A stretch of DNA of 64,000 nt from Stenomitos frigidus ULC18 (GTDB lineage: Bacteria; Cyanobacteriota; Cyanobacteriia; Leptolyngbyales; Leptolyngbyaceae): the NCBI RefSeq assembly GCF_003003795.1, contig NZ_PVWK01000099.1, forward strand, positions 62,001 to 126,000, in the 5' to 3' direction. The notes below the pieces were generated by a model that searched no databases, was not told the origin of the DNA, and saw only the letters and a list, made by a program, of their open reading frames with translations. Made by a program: the position numbers and the translations under genes. Shown here in pieces: positions 36,794 to 45,580 of the stretch; within the stretch, counting starts at the first letter, position 1, and every line of letters starts with the position of its first letter.

Positions 36794-38584
36794 CTACTGC
36801 CGCGCTTGTAGCCAGTACTCCAGACTGACCAGCAACCAAAGCTTGACACCGTAACGTCCCCAGGTATCGCCGTTGTAATTTAGCCAGTTGCGAATGAGCG
36901 TTTGATTCAAGTAAGGGGCGATCGCGGCATCACGACTCAGTAACAATGATCGCGCTTGCCGATTCCAATGCTCCCGAAACCCAAGCTGCACTGGCACCAT
37001 CATGCCGCTTTTGGGACGGTGAATGATGGTTTCTGGCAAGAGGTCGGCAACCGCTTGCTTCAGTACTGCTTTTTCCTGCACGCCTGAAAGTTTGTAGTCC
37101 GGTGGGATTGTCATGCTCAGCTCAACGACCCGTGGATCGAACAGCGGCGATCGTCCGTCAATACCCGCTGCACGAGTCAGATTATGCACCTTCGTTAAAA
37201 TCTGATCTGCACCCTTAAAAGTGATGTTGAGTGCCATCAGCCGATTCAAGTAGCGATCGTTCGACTGTAGAACAGGCGCAAAGACCGATGGTTTAGACTG
37301 TAACGCTGCCCAGATTTCGGGTTTTAGTAGTTGGGGTAAATCCGCCGCACATTTTTGAAATGACGTTAGGTAGGCCTGTAGCGAATGCTGTTGAGCGACA
37401 CTGCTGTTCCGATCTCGATCAAGGGCATTGCCATAAAGGGCATTAATCAGCATCGGCTGATTTTTGGGGCCACCAAAGCAGGGGTCTCCGCCTTCTCCAT
37501 TGAGCACTGTCTGTACAGAATCTGCTGCCAAGCGCCCCAGCAGCAGATTCGGCACCGTCAAAGGATCGCCGATCGGATCATCTAGTGCTGCCATCGTTTC
37601 CGGCAGATGCTCCCACATTTCCTTGAAAGTGATTTCTAGAATGTGATGTTCCGTTTGGCAGTGCTGAGCTACCAGACTGGAAAACTCCAGTTCGTTGGGA
37701 CAGTCGGCACCAAAGTGGATGGAATAGGTATGTAGCGGCGCATCGTGGTGTTTTGCTGCCAATGCCGTAATGCAGCTTGAATCCAAACCACCCGATAGAA
37801 AAGCCCCGACGGGTGCTCCTGACGGTAAGTACTCCTGCACAACCTGTTCAAGCAACGAGCGGAGACGATCGCCATGCCACTCCAACGGCTGATCAGGGTG
37901 AGTAATGTGTTCTTGCAAGTGCCAATACGGTTGCGGTATCCCGTCTGGCAGTTCTACAGAGTTGCCAGGACGCACTTCTCGCACTTGTTGCCAAAGCGTG
38001 CGCTCTCCAGGCACAAACGCACAGCAGAGATAGTCACGCAGGGCGACCAGATCCAACTCTGTTGCACTGTAGGGTTCAATCGCCCTTAGTTGTGGAGCTA
38101 CCCAACGCGTGATACCGTCTGTCGTGTAGTAAAGAGTACGGATGCCAGAGCGATCGCGTCCTAACCAGAGTCGCCGCTGCTCCCGATCCCATACTGCAAG
38201 CGCAAAGGCGCCTGACAGTTTTGCGCAGGTAGCGATACCGTCTCGCTCCCACAGTTGCGCGACCAGATAGCGATCAAATAGCGCTGTCTCCTGAGTCTCC
38301 GAAGCAGACCAGTCGATATCCATCTGCTGCATCAGTGATGAGCGATCGGGCAACCACACATCGCCAATCAGCACAAAGCGCTGACTGGGGCTGATCGTGA
38401 AGGGAGACTGGTTGCAATCTGCTTTGCGATCGTTGTAGATGATTGCAAGCTGATCATCCCGCCAAATGACCGACTCTGTTATCCCATCAACCGCGCCAAA
38501 CGCCAAACGCCATGTGGCAATAGCTGATTCCGATGTCGATCGGACTTTAGGAAAACCGCGCCACCAATGCTCTAAACGCTTCAC
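36794..38584 (-). CDS. asparagine synthetase-like protein without glutaminase cysteine
   Basis: A 596-residue protein with the two-domain plan of asparagine synthetase B. The N-terminal Ntn-like domain keeps LSGAFALAVWDREQRRLWLGRDRSGIRTLYY (~residues 123-153). The synthetase domain has the PP-loop SGGLDSS at 264-270 and VLNGEGGDPCFGG. It ends RSPLFDPRVVELSMTIPPDYKL and HRPKSGMM. The protein begins MKRLEHWWRG, so the catalytic Cys at position 2 is absent and the glutaminase half should be inactive. It could use free ammonia, or be an amide-forming enzyme of a specialised pathway, like lasso-peptide or beta-lactam cyclases. No precursor peptide or transporter is visible nearby. Confidence 0.85.
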   Translation of the reverse strand: MKRLEHWWRGFPKVRSTSESAIATWRLAFGAVDGITESVIWRDDQLAIIYNDRKADCNQSPFTISPSQRFVLIGDVWLPDRSSLMQQMDIDWSASETQETALFDRYLVAQLWERDGIATCAKLSGAFALAVWDREQRRLWLGRDRSGIRTLYYTTDGITRWVAPQLRAIEPYSATELDLVALRDYLCCAFVPGERTLWQQVREVRPGNSVELPDGIPQPYWHLQEHITHPDQPLEWHGDRLRSLLEQVVQEYLPSGAPVGAFLSGGLDSSCITALAAKHHDAPLHTYSIHFGADCPNELEFSSLVAQHCQTEHHILEITFKEMWEHLPETMAALDDPIGDPLTVPNLLLGRLAADSVQTVLNGEGGDPCFGGPKNQPMLINALYGNALDRDRNSSVAQQHSLQAYLTSFQKCAADLPQLLKPEIWAALQSKPSVFAPVLQSNDRYLNRLMALNITFKGADQILTKVHNLTRAAGIDGRSPLFDPRVVELSMTIPPDYKLSGVQEKAVLKQAVADLLPETIIHRPKSGMMVPVQLGFREHWNRQARSLLLSRDAAIAPYLNQTLIRNWLNYNGDTWGRYGVKLWLLVSLEYWLQARQ

Positions 38585-38635
38585 CGCTTTTCATCATGTG
38601 CCATAGAGCGATCTTAAGGGAGTTTGGAGCAAAAA

Positions 38636-38762
38636 CAGCTATTAGCGGTCAGCCATCAGCTTTCAGCGGTCAGCTTTCAGTTGGTCGTTATTGGTTAATC
38701 AGCAATTGAGCAAAACAGGTTGCTTTAGATTGCATATGACTAAAAGCTGACCGCTGAGAGTG
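38636..38762. repeat. dispersed inverted-repeat element, copy 3
   Basis: Left arm AGCGGTCAGCCATCAGCTTT / CAGCGGTCAGCTTTCAG and right arm AAAAGCTGACCGCTGAGAG are inverted copies around a ~70-base centre containing CAAAACAGGT, which also occurs in copy 1. The location is the upstream region of the asparagine-synthetase-like gene. Confidence 0.7.
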
Positions 38763-38829
38763 GATCGCTTTTAGCCATGTTTAAGACAGCACGGTCACCA
38801 GTAGGCTTTACTGCTAGCACTTTCAAGCG

Positions 38830-39321
38830 TTAATACTTGCGAATGTTGGCTTTCTGAATGTCACGCGCCATTGCTCGGAATGGATCCAGGCTAGAATCCT
38901 GGCTGCGACGCTCTTTGGGATCTTTGATCTTAGGTGCGTTATCAGCCTTGGGGGTTGTCCAACCGCTGACCGGCTGCGCTGCAAAGGTGGCGGTTGGTTT
39001 GACAGTTGCCTGCGATCGCTGTAGCGCGATCGCTTGCTGCTCTTTTTGTGCCTGTGATCGCTGCACTGAGGAAACGATCGAGGTTGTCCGCAGTACCTCC
39101 CCGCCTAATGTTTTAGGAAACGATCGTTTAATTTCTCGCGCAGCCTGCATGTAGTCGATGTCGCCTAAAGTCTTAGCATCACTAGAATCGAGATAAAAGG
39201 CTTGAGGTTTTGGGGTCTGAGGTTTTGGGGCTTGAGGCTTGGGCGCGGCTTCCGGCGGTTGAGTCGATTCTGTTTTCGCCGTTTGCTTGGCTCCAAAGAT
39301 GCCTTTAATGAATCCAACCAT
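38830..39321 (-). CDS. conserved cyanobacterial hypothetical protein
   Basis: A 163-residue protein from the ATG at 39321 (MVGFIKGIFGAKQTAKTES), with AGGAAG 7 bases upstream. Residues 20-42 hold a Pro-Lys repeat (APKPQAPKPQTPKPQA). A conserved-looking middle follows (FYLDSSDAKTLGDIDYMQAAREIKRSFPKTLGGE), then a Gln/Ser-rich stretch and a basic tail (MARDIQKANIRKY). The first ~10 residues resemble an amphipathic membrane-surface helix. I recognise no functional family; the D-A-K-T-x-G-D-I-D-Y-M motif looks like a cyanobacterium-specific signature. Confidence 0.7.
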   Translation of the reverse strand: MVGFIKGIFGAKQTAKTESTQPPEAAPKPQAPKPQTPKPQAFYLDSSDAKTLGDIDYMQAAREIKRSFPKTLGGEVLRTTSIVSSVQRSQAQKEQQAIALQRSQATVKPTATFAAQPVSGWTTPKADNAPKIKDPKERRSQDSSLDPFRAMARDIQKANIRKY

Positions 39322-39475
39322 GATGGCGCTTCCTAGTACTGTAACGTTATGTAAAGTATTATAAGTATTTATAATCGATCCCCGCAATGCTTTTGGGAAA
39401 AGGATTTGGAGGGATCAGTAGCGATCAGCGGTCGGCGAGGATATTGGGAAAAGGGGAAAGGCTTTTACTACTGTC

Positions 39476-39503
39476 TGGCTACTGGCTACTGGCTACTGGC
39501 TAC
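39476..39503 (+). repeat. heptanucleotide tandem repeat (TGGCTAC)4
   Basis: Four exact copies of TGGCTAC between the DinB-like gene and the hypothetical gene. Seven-base short tandem repeats (STRR) are a known feature of filamentous cyanobacterial genomes. Confidence 0.85.
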
Positions 39504-39515
39504 TGACGGCTAATC

Positions 39516-40007
39516 TTAGGGTCGAATCACACGATGCATATCTAGCGATGGCGGTGCAACATCGGTCTGCGTCAGCATGTCGTGGATTTGACCGCGATGG
39601 TGCGTTTGATGATTGAAAAAATGAGCCACGAGTAGATCGGCAGGATCGTCCAGATGTCGCCCCTGATTGTTGACGTACTGGATGGATTGTGCAAGAAACT
39701 CATGGGTTAAGCCAGCCGCAAAGGCTTCAATGTGATCATCTTCTGCAACGCGAGCAGCTTTTAAAGCCTCAAAGTCTTCGTAGAGAATGGCGTTGAGCTC
39801 CGTTGAGGGGATAGTGCCACCTTCAAAGCGGGTCAGCCAAATGCGATCGCCAACCATAATGTGATTGAGCGTGCCATGAATGCTTTTGAAGAATGCCGGA
39901 CGAATGCGAGTGCGTTCTGCATCTGAGAGCTGAGCGCAGGCATCATAGAGTTTGCGATTTGCCAACGTGTTGTAACGCGCCAGCGTTTGGAAATGTTGGA
40001 CGAGCAT
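39516..40007 (-). CDS. DinB family protein
   Basis: A 163-residue four-helix metal-binding protein of the DinB/YfiT superfamily. It shows the expected early LARYNTLANRKLYDACAQLSDAER, then SIHGTLNHIMVGDRIWLTRF (first His ligand) and HFFNHQTHHRGQIHDMLTQ (two further His ligands). Family members include DNA-damage-induced and thiol transferases such as bacillithiol S-transferases. The substrate is unknown. Confidence 0.92.
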   Translation of the reverse strand: MLVQHFQTLARYNTLANRKLYDACAQLSDAERTRIRPAFFKSIHGTLNHIMVGDRIWLTRFEGGTIPSTELNAILYEDFEALKAARVAEDDHIEAFAAGLTHEFLAQSIQYVNNQGRHLDDPADLLVAHFFNHQTHHRGQIHDMLTQTDVAPPSLDMHRVIRP

Positions 40008-40050
40008 GTTGGTAGAGAATGTTTGAGTTTTAGGAGAGGAGTGAGGGGTA

Positions 40051-40073
40051 AGAGTTTTGAGTTTTGAGTTTTA
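40051..40073 (-). repeat. heptanucleotide tandem repeat (GAGTTTT)3
   Basis: Three exact GAGTTTT copies at 40052-40072 upstream of the DinB gene (read on the plus strand). The same word occurs at 62117-62137 in the opposite orientation and in degenerate form at 35141-35170 and 58035-58079. Confidence 0.8.
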
Positions 40074-40127
40074 AATTACTGCCTCTGCTCCTCCCGTCCT
40101 ACCTCTCCCTACCCCCACTCTCCACTC

Positions 40128-42797
40128 CTAAAGCTGCTTCAGCACTTCGGGTAGGAGGTTGGCTGGAATTTTAGACAGTGCCAGGGTTTGGCCTTTTGAC
40201 CCGAATTCGGTATGGAAGGCACGCATAGTCTGAATGACATAGCTAAACACCGTTTGGTAAAGCTCTGTTTGAGGCTGCCAAGCGTGGAGTGCCTGAAGGT
40301 GATGATGTAGGGCTGCTTCCAGGTTTGCAGAGCGCTGGGAGCTGCTTTCTCGACTGTGTTTGTCTGTGGCGAGCTGATAGTAAGCAAGCCCCAGATTATT
40401 GTGAGTTGCAGCGGGATCGAAGGAGAGGGCAGGCGTGTGAGCGGTGCTGTCTGACAGATACTCTACAGCAGCGATCGCCGCTTTGTAGGCCACAATTGCC
40501 TGTTGGAAGCGCTCGCAACGCTGCTCATGATTGTTGTCTAGCAAGTTAGCCAATTGCCAGTAAGCGGTGCCGAGGTTGTTCTGCGTGGCAGCATAGGCAG
40601 CAGGTGCGACATCGAGTGTGCGATAGCGTAGCGCCGCTCGGTAGGCACCGATCGCTCGCTGCAAGAGATCTGCCGCCGATAGATCCTTACCCTTGGCGGT
40701 TCCCACACCAAGGTTTGCCTGGGGTTGCTGTGCTAGATTCCAATACGCCGTACCCAGATTGTTTTGAATCATGGCGTAGTGCATGGGCTCACAGTCGGGA
40801 CTGTAGTAGCGCAACGCCTCAAAATAAGCCGCGATCGACTGCTTCAGTCGCCGCACGGTCTGTTGGTGCTGCGCCAGGTTCCAGTAGGCCGTACCCAGAT
40901 TATTCTGCGTTGCCGCATAACGCGCTGGATCATCGTGCAGTTGACGATAGCGCAGAGCCGCCTCATACGCTGCAACCGACTGTTCCAAGCTTTCTGTCGG
41001 CGTGCGAAACCGTGCCATGTCACCATACGCAGAACCGAGGTTGTTCTGAATCATGGCGTAGTTGTGCGGGCGCGTTTCGGGATTGGTTTTGACCAATGCT
41101 TGCTGATACGCTGCGATCGCCTGATCCAGATAGGTCAAGCTGGCTTCCATATCAGGCTCTTGCCGTGACAGCATCCAGTACAAATTGCCAATATCATTCA
41201 AGACATCAGACCACTGTAGCGAGTCGTCCTCCAGCCATTGCAGCGTTTGCTCATACACGCAGATGGCTAACAGCAAGTGCTGCGAGGATGCATTGCCCTG
41301 CTCAACGCGATCGCGACAGAGGTTACCCAGATTTTGATAGGCTGCCAGAAGCGTTGCTTTGGGAGCCTGTTGCAGATGCAATGGCTCAATCTGCTGCAAC
41401 GCCTGAATGATCCTGGAATTTTGGCTGGAAGCGTCTTCTCCTTCTTCTGCGACTACTGCGAGGATTAAATCTGCCAATTCCAGTGCCGCCTGACTTTGAT
41501 TGGAAGCGGCGGCATCTGCGGTTGGGGTCTGTGTCGGCACGTCAATCGGCTCGACGATCGCGGAGACCTCTGGGCTGTCCAGCACTGGACTCTCTGACAC
41601 AAGGTTCGTCGCTTTGCCGTTTGGACTATCCTGCTGAGCCTGTGAGTGGTCACTTGAGAAAAGAGTGACTGCGGCGACATTGGGAGCAGGCGAGATCGGC
41701 GGTGGCGTCACTTCGGTGGCGCTGCCTGACTGATCAGGCTCTGGCTGTGGAGGGAGCGATGGGGCTTGCTGAGAGTCATCTAGCAGCGCCAAATCATGGC
41801 TCAGAATATCCCAGAGATTCTCCTTCTGAGGCGCAGTGCCTTGTGACGCTGGTGCAATGCTAAGGCTAGACGCATTGATTGCCTGGGCGATCGCGTGATG
41901 CACTGGGAGCGCCACGACACTAGCCTCTGTCGCACCCGCATCCTGACTTGCAGGCGTTAGCGACTGAAAGGACTGGAATGAATCTGGTGCGTCGATCAGG
42001 CCCTGAAGCTGCTTTGCCCCACTGACAGCGCTCTGCTTCGGCAGCGGGGCAGAGACGATAGACTTGGCATCGAGACGAACGATAGCAGAGCGTACTGGTG
42101 TGGGGTCGCCCTCAAATTCAAACAGAGCCGTATGCCAATTCCAAAAATTGGGAGCCGATTGTTGGACTGCATTCAGCCACGGACGAGGCAACCAGAGCAA
42201 CAGCGGGGCTTCTAAACAGGATAGATAATGCTCAACCTGCTGTAGCGAACTTAAAAAGCGCTTTTGCATCTGAGCCGGTTGGCGAGTCAAACGCTCGGTA
42301 CCCAAAATCTGGAAGCCGGGCGATCGCACGCGTTGATTGGTGTCTTTCGGTGGTGGATACTGCGCCAGCCACTCAGCAATTTGCACCATCGGATTGGGAT
42401 CACTCAGGTTCAAATTGAGACTCACCAACCGGGGATAGAGAAGACGCGAGGGCAGTAAGCTACTTGAGAGCGGCGATTGTGAATCGCGATCGTCAGCTAG
42501 CACAGAAAACCGCTCGTTGTGTGTAGAAGGCGCATTAGAGACGTTGAGCAGAACGGCGGGCGCTGTTGCCTCACCAGCCAACGGCTTGGGTGACGAATAG
42601 GCCAGTTCTGCATATAAGCGAGCAGCAAGACGGTTACGCAAGGCCAGATCGTCGCAGACTGCCAAAAAGATTTGTCGGCGCAGGTTCAGGCTGAACGCTA
42701 GCTTCAGGCGCAAATACGCTTTTTGATTCTGCCCTGAAAAGACCTGAGCGCGATCGTGAGTCGGAGTAGTCGTGGAAGTACGGTCAGCGAGTTGCAT
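40128..42797 (-). CDS. large TPR protein
   Basis: A ~889-residue protein from the ATG at 42797 (MQLADRTSTTTPTH); an in-frame TTG at 42851 is a weaker start. The N-terminal ~230 residues (LNLRRQIFLAVCDDLALRNRLAARLYAEL; LVSLNLNLSDPNPMVQIAEWLAQ; GFQILGTERLTRQPAQMQKRFLSSL) resemble an AAA-like fold but lack an obvious Walker A. Residues ~300-440 are Pro/Ser/Gln-rich and probably disordered. The C-terminal half has TPR units with a repeated AMIQNNLGTAYWNLAQ / AATQNNLGTAYW pattern. TPRs imply protein binding; the partners are unknown. Confidence 0.85.
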   Translation of the reverse strand: MQLADRTSTTTPTHDRAQVFSGQNQKAYLRLKLAFSLNLRRQIFLAVCDDLALRNRLAARLYAELAYSSPKPLAGEATAPAVLLNVSNAPSTHNERFSVLADDRDSQSPLSSSLLPSRLLYPRLVSLNLNLSDPNPMVQIAEWLAQYPPPKDTNQRVRSPGFQILGTERLTRQPAQMQKRFLSSLQQVEHYLSCLEAPLLLWLPRPWLNAVQQSAPNFWNWHTALFEFEGDPTPVRSAIVRLDAKSIVSAPLPKQSAVSGAKQLQGLIDAPDSFQSFQSLTPASQDAGATEASVVALPVHHAIAQAINASSLSIAPASQGTAPQKENLWDILSHDLALLDDSQQAPSLPPQPEPDQSGSATEVTPPPISPAPNVAAVTLFSSDHSQAQQDSPNGKATNLVSESPVLDSPEVSAIVEPIDVPTQTPTADAAASNQSQAALELADLILAVVAEEGEDASSQNSRIIQALQQIEPLHLQQAPKATLLAAYQNLGNLCRDRVEQGNASSQHLLLAICVYEQTLQWLEDDSLQWSDVLNDIGNLYWMLSRQEPDMEASLTYLDQAIAAYQQALVKTNPETRPHNYAMIQNNLGSAYGDMARFRTPTESLEQSVAAYEAALRYRQLHDDPARYAATQNNLGTAYWNLAQHQQTVRRLKQSIAAYFEALRYYSPDCEPMHYAMIQNNLGTAYWNLAQQPQANLGVGTAKGKDLSAADLLQRAIGAYRAALRYRTLDVAPAAYAATQNNLGTAYWQLANLLDNNHEQRCERFQQAIVAYKAAIAAVEYLSDSTAHTPALSFDPAATHNNLGLAYYQLATDKHSRESSSQRSANLEAALHHHLQALHAWQPQTELYQTVFSYVIQTMRAFHTEFGSKGQTLALSKIPANLLPEVLKQL

Positions 42798-43036
42798 TGC
42801 AAGTAGTGCGCCATGTCGCGCGAAGCAGCTTTGTGATTGAAGCTGATACAACTCTTTTCAGAGGAGTGGCACTCACTTCAGGACGAAAGGCTGACATTGC
42901 TTGGACAAACCGATTAACCCTGGCAACGATTAAGCGATTGGTAGACGCACCTGAATGAACGGTCGTTTGACTAGAGGATTTTATTGAACGTTGGCCTACT
43001 TGGCCTGTAACGACTGATGAGGCTTTAACTACAAAA

Positions 43037-43066
43037 CCGGGCTCTTACTTAGCATAAGTAACCCGG
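43037..43066 (-). terminator. terminator downstream of the Psb34-like gene
   Basis: CCGGG...CCCGG with an inner perfect TTACTTA-GCA-TAAGTAA stem lies 75 bases after the small gene. Read on the minus strand it is followed by TTTTG. Confidence 0.65.
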
Positions 43067-43140
43067 TCAGTTGAAAGCGTTTGAAAGCAAACGGTGTCTA
43101 GGGAGGTGGGATCGATGATTGATCTAAATCAAAGCAGGCA

Positions 43141-43311
43141 CTATGACACAGAAACTGCTACAACCAGAAGTCCGCCGATTAAAGCTGCCGCACCAACGCC
43201 CAAGATAATGTAGTTGCGCTTCTGATTCTGGCTGGGAGGCTCAGCCTCATACATTTTGGGTTCGATCGCGTAATTGTTCAAACGACCGCCTTCTTCTACG
43301 GTGTAGCGCAT
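43141..43311 (-). CDS. psb34: Psb34-like (ssl1498 family) photosystem II assembly protein
   Basis: A 56-residue protein: MRYTVEEGGRLNNYAIEPKM, then a short Pro-rich linker (EAEPPSQNQKRN) and one membrane helix (YIILGVGAAALIGGLLVVAVSV). The MRYTxEEGGRLNNxAxEPK start is the signature of the cyanobacterial light-harvesting-like ssl1498 family. Psb34 of this family binds CP47 assembly intermediates of photosystem II in thylakoid membranes. The length, N-terminal arginine and single helix all fit. It lies in a ~580-base gap between a TPR gene and thiG; a terminator follows. Confidence in the family is high; the specific Psb34 role is by homology. Confidence 0.86.
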   Translation of the reverse strand: MRYTVEEGGRLNNYAIEPKMYEAEPPSQNQKRNYIILGVGAAALIGGLLVVAVSVS

Positions 43312-43429
43312 ATATTATCCTCTAAATTTTGAGTATTATAACAAAACCTCGGAGTAAAACACGCTCCAACCTAAAGAAGGCTTTACGTTACCCCAGACAG
43401 TGTCGTAAGGCAGAGTTTGGTAACGATAC

Positions 43430-44257
43430 TTAACATGTGATCATTCCGCTGGTAGGGGAGCTTGGGCTAGCATAGGTTTTGATGGGAATGCGCCCCGCTT
43501 GATACGCGAGCCGTCCTGCTACTGCTGCTAGATGCATAGCGCGTGCCATCGCCGCTGGATTTTGTGCCTGCGCGATCGCGGTGTTAATCAGTAACGCATC
43601 GGCTCCCAATTCCATTGCCTGTGCTGCTTCACTGGGTACGCCAATGCCAGCATCCACCACGACTGGAACGGTGGCGTTTTCAATGATGATGCGGATATTG
43701 GAAGCATTGTTGAGCCCTTGCCCAGAGCCGATCGGCGAACCAAGTGGCATGACTGTCACGCAGCCCACCTCTTCTAGCCGCTTTGCCAGCATGGGATCGG
43801 CGTTGATGTAAGGCAACACAGCAAAGCCTTCTTTAACCAGTTTTTCGGCTGCCTCAAGCGTGCCGATCGGGTCAGGCAACAGATACTTGGAGTCGGGAAT
43901 AACTTCGAGCTTGACGAAGTTATTGTCTTCTTGCCCTAGCAGCTTTGCCATTTCGCGACCCAGTCGAGCCACGCGGACGGCTTCATCTGCGGTCTGGCAG
44001 CCAGCGGTGTTGGGCAGCATCCAGATTTTTGTCCAATCCAGCGCGTCTGCCAGTCCTTCATGTCCCGGTGCATTGGTTTGGACGCGCCGCACGGCAACGG
44101 TGACGATCTCACATTCGCTGGCGGCAATGCTTTGGCGCATCTCATCAAAGTTGCGATACTTGCCGGTGCCCGTCATCAGGCGTGATTTGAAGGTGCGTCC
44201 GGCGATCGTCAACTGGTCGTCAGCAGCGCGGTCTAACGGTCGATCTAACATTTGCAT
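43430..44257 (-). CDS. thiG: thiazole synthase
   Basis: Forms the thiazole phosphate moiety of thiamine from deoxyxylulose phosphate, a glycine-derived imine and ThiS-thiocarboxylate. The 275 residues give a TIM barrel with [12 protein letters not shown], the Schiff-base Lys at ~116 ([11 protein letters not shown]), [16 protein letters not shown] and [31 protein letters not shown]. The length is normal; a separate ThiS/ThiO fusion is not present. The Uma2 gene ends 12 bases upstream of the start, so the two may be co-transcribed. Confidence 0.96.
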   Translation of the reverse strand: MQMLDRPLDRAADDQLTIAGRTFKSRLMTGTGKYRNFDEMRQSIAASECEIVTVAVRRVQTNAPGHEGLADALDWTKIWMLPNTAGCQTADEAVRVARLGREMAKLLGQEDNNFVKLEVIPDSKYLLPDPIGTLEAAEKLVKEGFAVLPYINADPMLAKRLEEVGCVTVMPLGSPIGSGQGLNNASNIRIIIENATVPVVVDAGIGVPSEAAQAMELGADALLINTAIAQAQNPAAMARAMHLAAVAGRLAYQAGRIPIKTYASPSSPTSGMITC

Positions 44258-44269
44258 GGTGATAAGTCC

Positions 44270-45001
44270 TCAACTTTTCGCATCATCAGGGGTGTGTCCA
44301 AGCGCGTGTAGCTGCGCTTTGAGCTGCTTGATTTCCTCTTCTGCCTGTTGAGCGCGACGTTCGGCAGCATCCGCTCGTTGGCGCTCGTGGTCTGCCCGTT
44401 GGCGCTCGTGGTCTGCCCGCGATCGCTCTTGTTCGGCTCGTTCAGCAATTTGTTCGTAGGTTTCAAAGGGTTGCCCGTTGGGGCGAATCAACACAAGATC
44501 GCCTTCTGGCGTTAAGCCAAAGCAGACGTTCAACCGGGGGCTCACCCAGGCTTCCATCGATTCAATGGCTTCTAAGCTCCCGTCTTGACGCAAAAAACCA
44601 CCGAGGCTGGCGCGATCGGGGTCATAGATATAGTATTCCTCGACGCCATAGCGCTCGTAAAACTGAAATTTGCGGGTCATTTCGGGAATGGTGTGACCGG
44701 GCGCAATGACCTCGAAAACCACATGGGGTGGGGTATCTGCTTCGAGCCATTGCTGGTAGCTGGCGCGATCGCCCTTGGGACGGTCAAACACAACCATCGC
44801 ATCGGGTGCCTGTCGCAGCTTGTTGTCGCCTTCGACGGGATACCAGAGCAAATCGCCCGCTACGAAAACGTCTGGATCGTCAACAAACAGCCAATCCAGC
44901 CCTTTTTTAATGTAAACAATCCACTCAAACTGGACTGTATTCTCTGCCATTGGCAGGCCGTCTGATTCCGGGTAGATGATGGGCGATGAGGTCGTTACCA
45001 T
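44270..45001 (-). CDS. Uma2 family (DUF820) endonuclease-like protein with coiled-coil tail
   Basis: A 243-residue protein. Residues ~30-170 are the Uma2 PD-(D/E)xK fold (FVAGDLLWYPVEGDNKLRQAPDAMVVFD; PHVVFEVIAPGHT; YERYGVEEYYIYDPD). The putative active-site pattern is Asp 79-84, then Glu in EVI and the YxxGVxEYxxxD. The C-terminal ~60 residues are a coiled coil, with a 21-base tandem repeat coding RADHERQ twice. Uma2 genes are strongly expanded in cyanobacteria; their function is unresolved. Confidence 0.9.
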   Translation of the reverse strand: MVTTSSPIIYPESDGLPMAENTVQFEWIVYIKKGLDWLFVDDPDVFVAGDLLWYPVEGDNKLRQAPDAMVVFDRPKGDRASYQQWLEADTPPHVVFEVIAPGHTIPEMTRKFQFYERYGVEEYYIYDPDRASLGGFLRQDGSLEAIESMEAWVSPRLNVCFGLTPEGDLVLIRPNGQPFETYEQIAERAEQERSRADHERQRADHERQRADAAERRAQQAEEEIKQLKAQLHALGHTPDDAKS

Positions 45002-45034
45002 TGGCGTTCCTTTCTGCTGCTTCCTCCAGCGTAG

Positions 45035-45525
45035 ATCACAGTGTTACGACTGTTACGGCTTTTGTAGCAATCGTCCCTCTTCCCCGCACCTGCCAACGAC
45101 TTAACATCAAGGGTTTCTGTTTTTACAAAGCCACCAACGGGATTAAACGGCATCTCGCCGTGTACCCACTGGGGTTTCCCTGCTTCACTCACTGGACATC
45201 AGCAAATGTTGCCGATGATGTCGGTTTAATTGAGCCGTTGACACTCAACATCGCTTATTGCCAAGCCAAACCCGTTGCTCTGCCCAAAACGACCATCCTG
45301 CTACAACTTTCGACCAAACCCTCGAAACAAGAGAAGGCAGCGCCAGGCCAAGCGGTTTTGGTCCCGGCGGCGGTGCGCTGTGTGATTGAACGCTCGCATG
45401 CGCGGAGGGAGCGCTGTAAAAGTCGCGTGAAGAACTTCGAGCGCACGCACGCTCCTGCCATGACCAAGCTCAAGGTCTGCTTTGTCAGGCCCATGCTGAA
45501 GCGGCCTGCTGCCCCTTCCTGAGAT
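45035..45525 (+). pseudogene. IS5-type transposase remnant with internal deletion
   Basis: The plus-strand reading gives GFCFYKATNGIKRHLAVYPLG, then FPCFTHWTSANVADDVGLIEPLTLNI, then KPVALPKTTILL, and then SKQEKAAPGQAVLVPAAVRCVIERS, RCKSRVKNFERT, KLKVCFVRPMLKRPAAPS. These match IS5-type transposases common in cyanobacteria in blocks. The region expected between KTTILL and SKQEKAA (about 30 residues, containing the catalytic second Asp) is missing. The N-terminal half with the first Asp is also gone. It cannot be active. The stop is TGA at 45520-45522. It lies within a ~580-base gap between the divergent Uma2 and FecR genes. Confidence 0.72.
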
Positions 45526-45580
45526 CTCAAACGGATTTTATTCTATCCTAAATTCTTCTCGTTAAAGTGACCAAAGAGGG

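Noticed and set aside
36794-38584. A lasso-peptide biosynthetic cluster around the asparagine-synthetase-like gene
   Set aside because: No precursor peptide, RRE protein or transglutaminase-like protease is present on either side; the neighbours are a BON lipoprotein and a DinB protein.
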